Shown: one piece after another, positions 60,608-64,000 of the stretch | Position numbering within the stretch: position 1 is the first letter of the stretch | How the letters are laid out: each line of letters begins with the position of its first letter | Translations under genes and position numbers: made by a program | Origin: Candidatus Limnocylindrales bacterium | Lineage (GTDB): Bacteria > Desulfobacterota > Binatia > UBA1149 > CAITLU01 | Reading direction: 5' to 3' | NCBI GenBank assembly: GCA_035626395.1 | Contig: DASPNR010000042.1 | Location: 722,484-786,483 of the forward strand | Length of the DNA: 64,000 nucleotides | The notes under the pieces: generated by a model | The model's input: the letters and a program-made list of their open reading frames with translations, nothing else | What the model was told of the DNA's origin: nothing | The model's database searches: none

Positions 60608-61480
60608 ATGTCCAGCGAGCGTCCCACGCGCGTCGTCACCAGCTCGATGATCGGGATGGCCATGCCCGATGTTGCGCGCTGGTCGGACCGCGTGGTCGTG
60701 GTTCTCGGGCAGAACCCGGGGCCCTTCACAGGCCCGGGTACCAACACCTACATCGTCGGCACCGGGCGAGGACGGATCCTCCTCGACACCGGCCAAGGCG
60801 TCGCAACCTATCTGCCGCTTCTCGAGAAGGCGCTCGAGGAAGAGTGCGGCGGCGCCCGCATCGAGCGCATCGTCCTGACGCACGCGCATCCCGACCATAT
60901 CGGCGGCGTCGCGCAGCTTCGCGAGCGGCTCGGCAATCCGCCGGTCTGCAAGCTGCCGCTGCCCGAGAGCGACCTGGGCATCGAGATCACGCCGCTGTCC
61001 GACGGCGACCAGGTCGAAACCGAAGGGGCAACGCTGCTGGCGATCTGGACCCCCGGTCACGCGCGCGACCATCTGTGCTTCCTGCTACGCGAGGAGAAGG
61101 TCCTGTTCACGGGCGACGTGGTGCTGGGTGCCGGCACGACCGTCATTCCTCCCGACGGCGACCTCGACGAGTACCTGGCGTCGCTGCGCGCGCTGCTGCG
61201 CCTCGATGTCGATCGCATCTTTCCGGCGCACGGGCCGGCCATCGAAGAGCCGCACGAGAAGATCCACGAGTACCTGCGCCACCGCGCCCTGCGCGACGAG
61301 CAGATTCTCGACGGCCTCCGCGCGGGCGTCGAACGCACCGCCGACCTCGTCCGGCGCATCTACGTCGACGTTCCCGAGTTCCTGCACCGCGCCGCCGGAG
61401 TGTCGGTGGAGGCGCATCTTCGGCGTTTCGAAAAGCTCGGGCGCGTGCGCCGCGACGGTGAGCAGTGGCGCCTGATCTGA
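60608..61480 (+). CDS. Metallo-beta-lactamase fold hydrolase (LACTB2-like)
   Basis: The protein has 290 residues. NPGPFTGPGTNTYIVGTGRGRILLDTGQG, then THAHPDH at 91-97 with the zinc ligands. TPGHARDHLCFLLREEKVLFTGDVVLG and FPAHGPAIEEPHEKIHEYLRHR have the other ligands. A C-terminal winged-helix-like part (ERTADLVRRIYVDVP ... VEAHLRRFEKLGRV) is typical of LACTB2-type nucleases and related hydrolases. Overlaps the next gene by 16 nt. Confidence 0.9.
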   Translation: MSSERPTRVVTSSMIGMAMPDVARWSDRVVVVLGQNPGPFTGPGTNTYIVGTGRGRILLDTGQGVATYLPLLEKALEEECGGARIERIVLTHAHPDHIGGVAQLRERLGNPPVCKLPLPESDLGIEITPLSDGDQVETEGATLLAIWTPGHARDHLCFLLREEKVLFTGDVVLGAGTTVIPPDGDLDEYLASLRALLRLDVDRIFPAHGPAIEEPHEKIHEYLRHRALRDEQILDGLRAGVERTADLVRRIYVDVPEFLHRAAGVSVEAHLRRFEKLGRVRRDGEQWRLI

Positions 61481-61989
61481 CCTGGTACTTCGCGTACGGC
61501 AGCAACATGCAGCGTGCGACGTTCCGCGAGCGCCGCGCGCTCAGCCCTGCCGACGTGGCGGTGGGCTGGCTCGACGACTACGCCCTGTGCTTCGACATCC
61601 CCGTCGGTCCGGGACTGCGCGGCGTGGCCAATCTCTGCCGCGCCGAAGGCGCACGAGTGTGGGGCGTGCTCTACAGGTTGACGCCCGAGCAGCATGCGCA
61701 TCTCGACGGCACCGAGGGCGTTCATGCCGGCCTCTACAAGCGCGTGGCCGTGCCGGTGCGCACGCCCGCCGGCGCCACGGTTGCGGCCGAGACCTACATC
61801 AGCGACCTGCGCGATCCCTCGCGCCGCCCTTCGTACCGCTATCGGACGATTCTGGTCGAAGGGGCTCGCGAGAACGCGCTGCCGGCGGCGTACGTGGAAG
61901 CGCTGGAGCGCTGGGAGCTGGCGTGGGACGAGCGCGAAGGCGCGTTCAATCCGCCCGGGCTCAGGCCGCCGGTCCTGCAGGAGGCGTAG
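61465..61989 (+). CDS. Gamma-glutamylcyclotransferase (AIG2/GGCT-like)
   Basis: The protein has 174 residues from GTG 61465. WYFAYGSNMQRATF is the YGSN substrate loop. GVLYRLTPEQHAHLDGTEGVHAGLYKRVAVPV holds the catalytic Glu. TYISDLRDPSRRPSYRY fits the family as well. The enzyme makes 5-oxoproline from gamma-glutamyl amino acids in glutathione turnover; with Gpx nearby a thiol theme is possible. Confidence 0.88.
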   Translation: MAPDLTWYFAYGSNMQRATFRERRALSPADVAVGWLDDYALCFDIPVGPGLRGVANLCRAEGARVWGVLYRLTPEQHAHLDGTEGVHAGLYKRVAVPVRTPAGATVAAETYISDLRDPSRRPSYRYRTILVEGARENALPAAYVEALERWELAWDEREGAFNPPGLRPPVLQEA

Positions 61990-62022
61990 GCGCGCCCGCT
62001 GCAGAGTCGCGCGACGGCGGCT

Positions 62023-62580
62023 TCAGAACAGCTCGAGTTGAACCGGCGCCGGCCCTCGCGCCGCGGCGGCGGACGCGGCCACGATCGGTGCAAGCGGTGA
62101 GGGCGGCACCAGCGGAATCGGCGCCACCTCCTGTCCCGCACCCTGCCAGAGACGGAACTCACGCAGCCACGCAAAGCCGTGGCAGTTCGCCTTCGTCTCG
62201 TGGTCGCGCTTGCGCTGCCCGCTGTGACAGAGGAAGTGCCAGAACTCGTGTCCGGCCACGAACACCAGCAGGTCATCGAGGCAGTCGAAGCGCTCTTCGT
62301 GCCACACCAGGCGGTAGGGCACGCGCGCTGCCGACGATGCCGGTCGCGGCACGGTGCCGACGCCGTAGGCCGCGCGCCGCGGGAACTTCAGCCGCCGCTT
62401 GACGGCGAGCACCATGCGCCGATCGTTCCATCGGTAGTAGCCGTTGACGTCGCGGCCGCGCGCGCGAGTGAACTTGATGTGGACGCTGAGGCCTTCGGTC
62501 GACATCCGCTCGCACTTCGCACGCACGAACGCTTCTCCGCGTTCGAGCATTCCCGTGAAGTTCTTGATGTCCGCCGGCAC
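62023..62580 (-). CDS. Putative zinc metallopeptidase, SprT-like HExxH protein
   Basis: The protein has about 185 residues from GTG 62580 (start uncertain; no Shine-Dalgarno seen, and the frame is open upstream). The central LVFVAGHEFWHFLCHSGQRKRDHETKANCHGFAWL has HExxH at 111-115 and a downstream Glu at 128 as third zinc ligand. The N-terminal part contains YRWNDRRMVLAVKRRLKFPRR. The tail is Ala/Pro-rich and ends PVQLELF. No signal peptide is evident. Resembles SprT-type domains by eye only. Confidence 0.65.
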   Translation of the reverse strand: MPADIKNFTGMLERGEAFVRAKCERMSTEGLSVHIKFTRARGRDVNGYYRWNDRRMVLAVKRRLKFPRRAAYGVGTVPRPASSAARVPYRLVWHEERFDCLDDLLVFVAGHEFWHFLCHSGQRKRDHETKANCHGFAWLREFRLWQGAGQEVAPIPLVPPSPLAPIVAASAAAARGPAPVQLELF

Positions 62581-62710
62581 GCGCGGCGATTGTACGCGTC
62601 CGACAGGCACGCGCTCAACACGCAGGCTGCAGCGCTTGTGCGCGTTCAGCGGCGATGGATGTGCGTGGCGGTGGAGTCGGAGCGTGCCGCGGGCTAAGCG
62701 CTGACGCGGC

Positions 62711-64000
62711 ATGGCGGAGGAGCGGCAACGCGGGGGTGACGCGGGCAGGGCAGGGCACGCCCCAGAGGACTCCGACGAAAAAGGTGAAGGCGCGGCAGCA
62801 GAGCCGGGCGTAGCCGATGCTGCTGCGGGGAGCATCGTTGCACCCGACACTGCGCCGGACGGCGTCAACGACGTTGCACCGGCCGACCTCGAGGAACCGC
62901 GTCTGATCGACGCCGAACTCGTCGAAGCCCCTCTCGACCCCGAGCCGGCGATCGAGCCCGCGCCGGATGCCAGCCCGCTGCATCCGCGGCCATCGCTGCT
63001 GCGACGCCTCAGCGGCACCAGCCAGGCGCGTGGCCGCGAAATCTGGGCGCTGTCGCTGCCCATCATGATGTCGCAGGTGCTCGTCAGCACCGTGGGCCTG
63101 ATCGACATTGCCATGGTCGGCCGTCTCGGAGCCGCCGAGGTGGCAGCCGTCGGCTACGCCACCCAGCTCCATTTCATGTCGCAGTCGGCGCTGTTCGCCG
63201 TCGGCTTCGCGTGCGTGGCGCTGATGGCGCGCGCCATCGGCGCGGGCAACCCGGCGCGCGCACGTGCGGCGCTGGCGGCCTCGCTTGCCGTGGCGCTGAC
63301 CACCGCCTCGGCGGTGGCGGCGATCATCCTGTTCGCGCCGCATGCGGTCCTTGCCTGGCTCAACGCGGAGCCGTCGGTGGCGGAGCTGACGATTCCGTAC
63401 ATGCGCATGCTGTTCGCGTCCTCGCTGCTGCTGGCGGTGGCGCTGACGCTCGAGCACGGGCTGCGCGCCAATCGCGACACCAGGACGCCCATGCGCATCG
63501 CCGTTGCGGTGACGCTGGTCAAGACGCTGCTGAACTCGGTGCTGATCTTCGGCGTGCTGGGTGCGCCGCGTCTGGGCATCGTCGGCGCGGGCATCGCCAC
63601 GATTGTTTCGCAGGTCGTTGCCGTCGCGGCTTTCGTCTGGGTGATCCGGCGGCAGCCGGCCGGTGGCCCGGTGGCGCTCGGCATTGCGGATTTCGGGCCG
63701 GGTCGCCGCTACCTGCGTGAAGTCGTGCGCGTGGCGATTCCCGGCGTCGGCGAGCGAGTCGTGCTCAACCTGGCGCTGCTCGATTACTTCGCGCTTCTCG
63801 GCGGCTACGGCACCGTCGCCATCGCCGCCTACACGGTCGGAGTTCGCATCCTGGCATTCTCCTGGATTCCCGGCACCGGCTTTGGTGCGGCCACCGCCAC
63901 GCTCGTGGGCCAGCAGCTCGGTGCCGGCGACCCCGACGGCGCCGAGCGCACGGGCTGGCTCGCCGCGCGCATCGCGTTCGTCACGGCCATCGTGCTCGGC
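62711..64000 (+). CDS. MATE-family efflux transporter, 3' part missing (runs off right edge)
   Basis: From ATG 62711 the frame is open for 430 codons to the window end. Residues 1-100 are acidic and Pro/Ala-rich with no fold, then GREIWALSLPIMMSQVLVSTVGLIDIAMVGRLGAAEVAAVGYATQLHFM is the first MATE helix pair. TGVVALMARAIGAGN-like and later segments (VLIFGVLGAPRLGIVGAGIATIVSQV, FSWIPGTGFGAATATLVGQQLGAGDPDGA) confirm the family. MATE proteins export drugs or metabolites using H+ or Na+. The long N-terminal extension is unusual. Confidence 0.9.
   Translation, partial: MAEERQRGGDAGRAGHAPEDSDEKGEGAAAEPGVADAAAGSIVAPDTAPDGVNDVAPADLEEPRLIDAELVEAPLDPEPAIEPAPDASPLHPRPSLLRRLSGTSQARGREIWALSLPIMMSQVLVSTVGLIDIAMVGRLGAAEVAAVGYATQLHFMSQSALFAVGFACVALMARAIGAGNPARARAALAASLAVALTTASAVAAIILFAPHAVLAWLNAEPSVAELTIPYMRMLFASSLLLAVALTLEHGLRANRDTRTPMRIAVAVTLVKTLLNSVLIFGVLGAPRLGIVGAGIATIVSQVVAVAAFVWVIRRQPAGGPVALGIADFGPGRRYLREVVRVAIPGVGERVVLNLALLDYFALLGGYGTVAIAAYTVGVRILAFSWIPGTGFGAATATLVGQQLGAGDPDGAERTGWLAARIAFVTAIVLG

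Overview
The window is GC-rich, densely coded DNA from a Gram-negative bacterium with a periplasm and outer membrane. It has lipoproteins, a C-terminal-aromatic beta-barrel candidate, a caa3-type oxidase, a proton-translocating transhydrogenase and a Gpx-type peroxidase. It is also rich in secreted cysteine-rich and Asp-rich proteins (DUF4215-type and dockerin-like modules). This mixture suggests a deltaproteobacterium-like lineage such as Candidatus Binatota or a relative. That placement is inference from gene style; there is no rRNA here to test it. No IS element, prophage, CRISPR array or rRNA was seen. Two genes run off the edges: an Rhs/SpvB giant on the left and a MATE transporter on the right.

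Layout, left to right. 1-4.3 kb: a secreted SpvB/FG-GAP/Rhs protein behind a tiny secreted partner whose ribosome binding site lies inside a 17-bp hairpin. 4.4-10.2 kb (minus): a GGQ release-factor-like protein, an FAD dehydrogenase, an outer-membrane-like protein, a sugar-dehydrogenase-like lipoprotein, a small lipoprotein and a regulator. The regulator shares an AT-rich divergent promoter region with an Asp-rich calcium-binding-type protein. 11-14.4 kb: a HerA-type ATPase and a TPR lipoprotein. 14.5-18.9 kb (plus): glycosyltransferase, DUF4254, hydrolase, rph and rdgB. 19 kb: tRNA-Pro and tRNA-Arg. 19.3-22.2 kb: a soluble GAF/4xPAS histidine kinase. 23.4-30.7 kb: a run of secreted proteins, one carrying five 228-bp cysteine-rich repeats. 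31 kb: an SRPBCC protein with a Gln/Gly/Ser-rich tail, followed by strong hairpins. 32-35 kb: the pnt operon. 36.7-39 kb and 52 kb: two related cysteine-rich secreted proteins. 39.6-45.8 kb: hydrolase, DUF482 protein, clpS (apparently leaderless), clpA and an epimerase.

46-52 kb is a compact cytochrome oxidase operon: coxB with a cytochrome c domain, a coxA-coxC fusion, a small membrane protein, ctaG and a tri-haem cytochrome. Every junction is a 4-nt stop/start overlap. A 56-bp degenerate tandem duplication in front of ctaG has made a 19-codon bridging ORF. 53-56 kb holds ilvB-ilvN of the acetohydroxyacid synthase I type. Upstream lies a short hydrophobic ORF ending in a cluster of GTA valine codons, then a 14-bp hairpin. 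This is what an ivbL-like attenuator would look like. 56-64 kb is metabolic and housekeeping: a phosphotransferase, aldehyde dehydrogenase, acetyltransferase, Gpx, stand-alone NFACT-R, MBL hydrolase, gamma-glutamylcyclotransferase, an HExxH protein and MATE.

Best leads: the ilvBN leader, the hairpin-masked start before the Rhs gene, the ctaG start duplication, the low-complexity SRPBCC protein and the unnamed cysteine-pair secreted family. All functions are read by eye from motifs; no database search was run.
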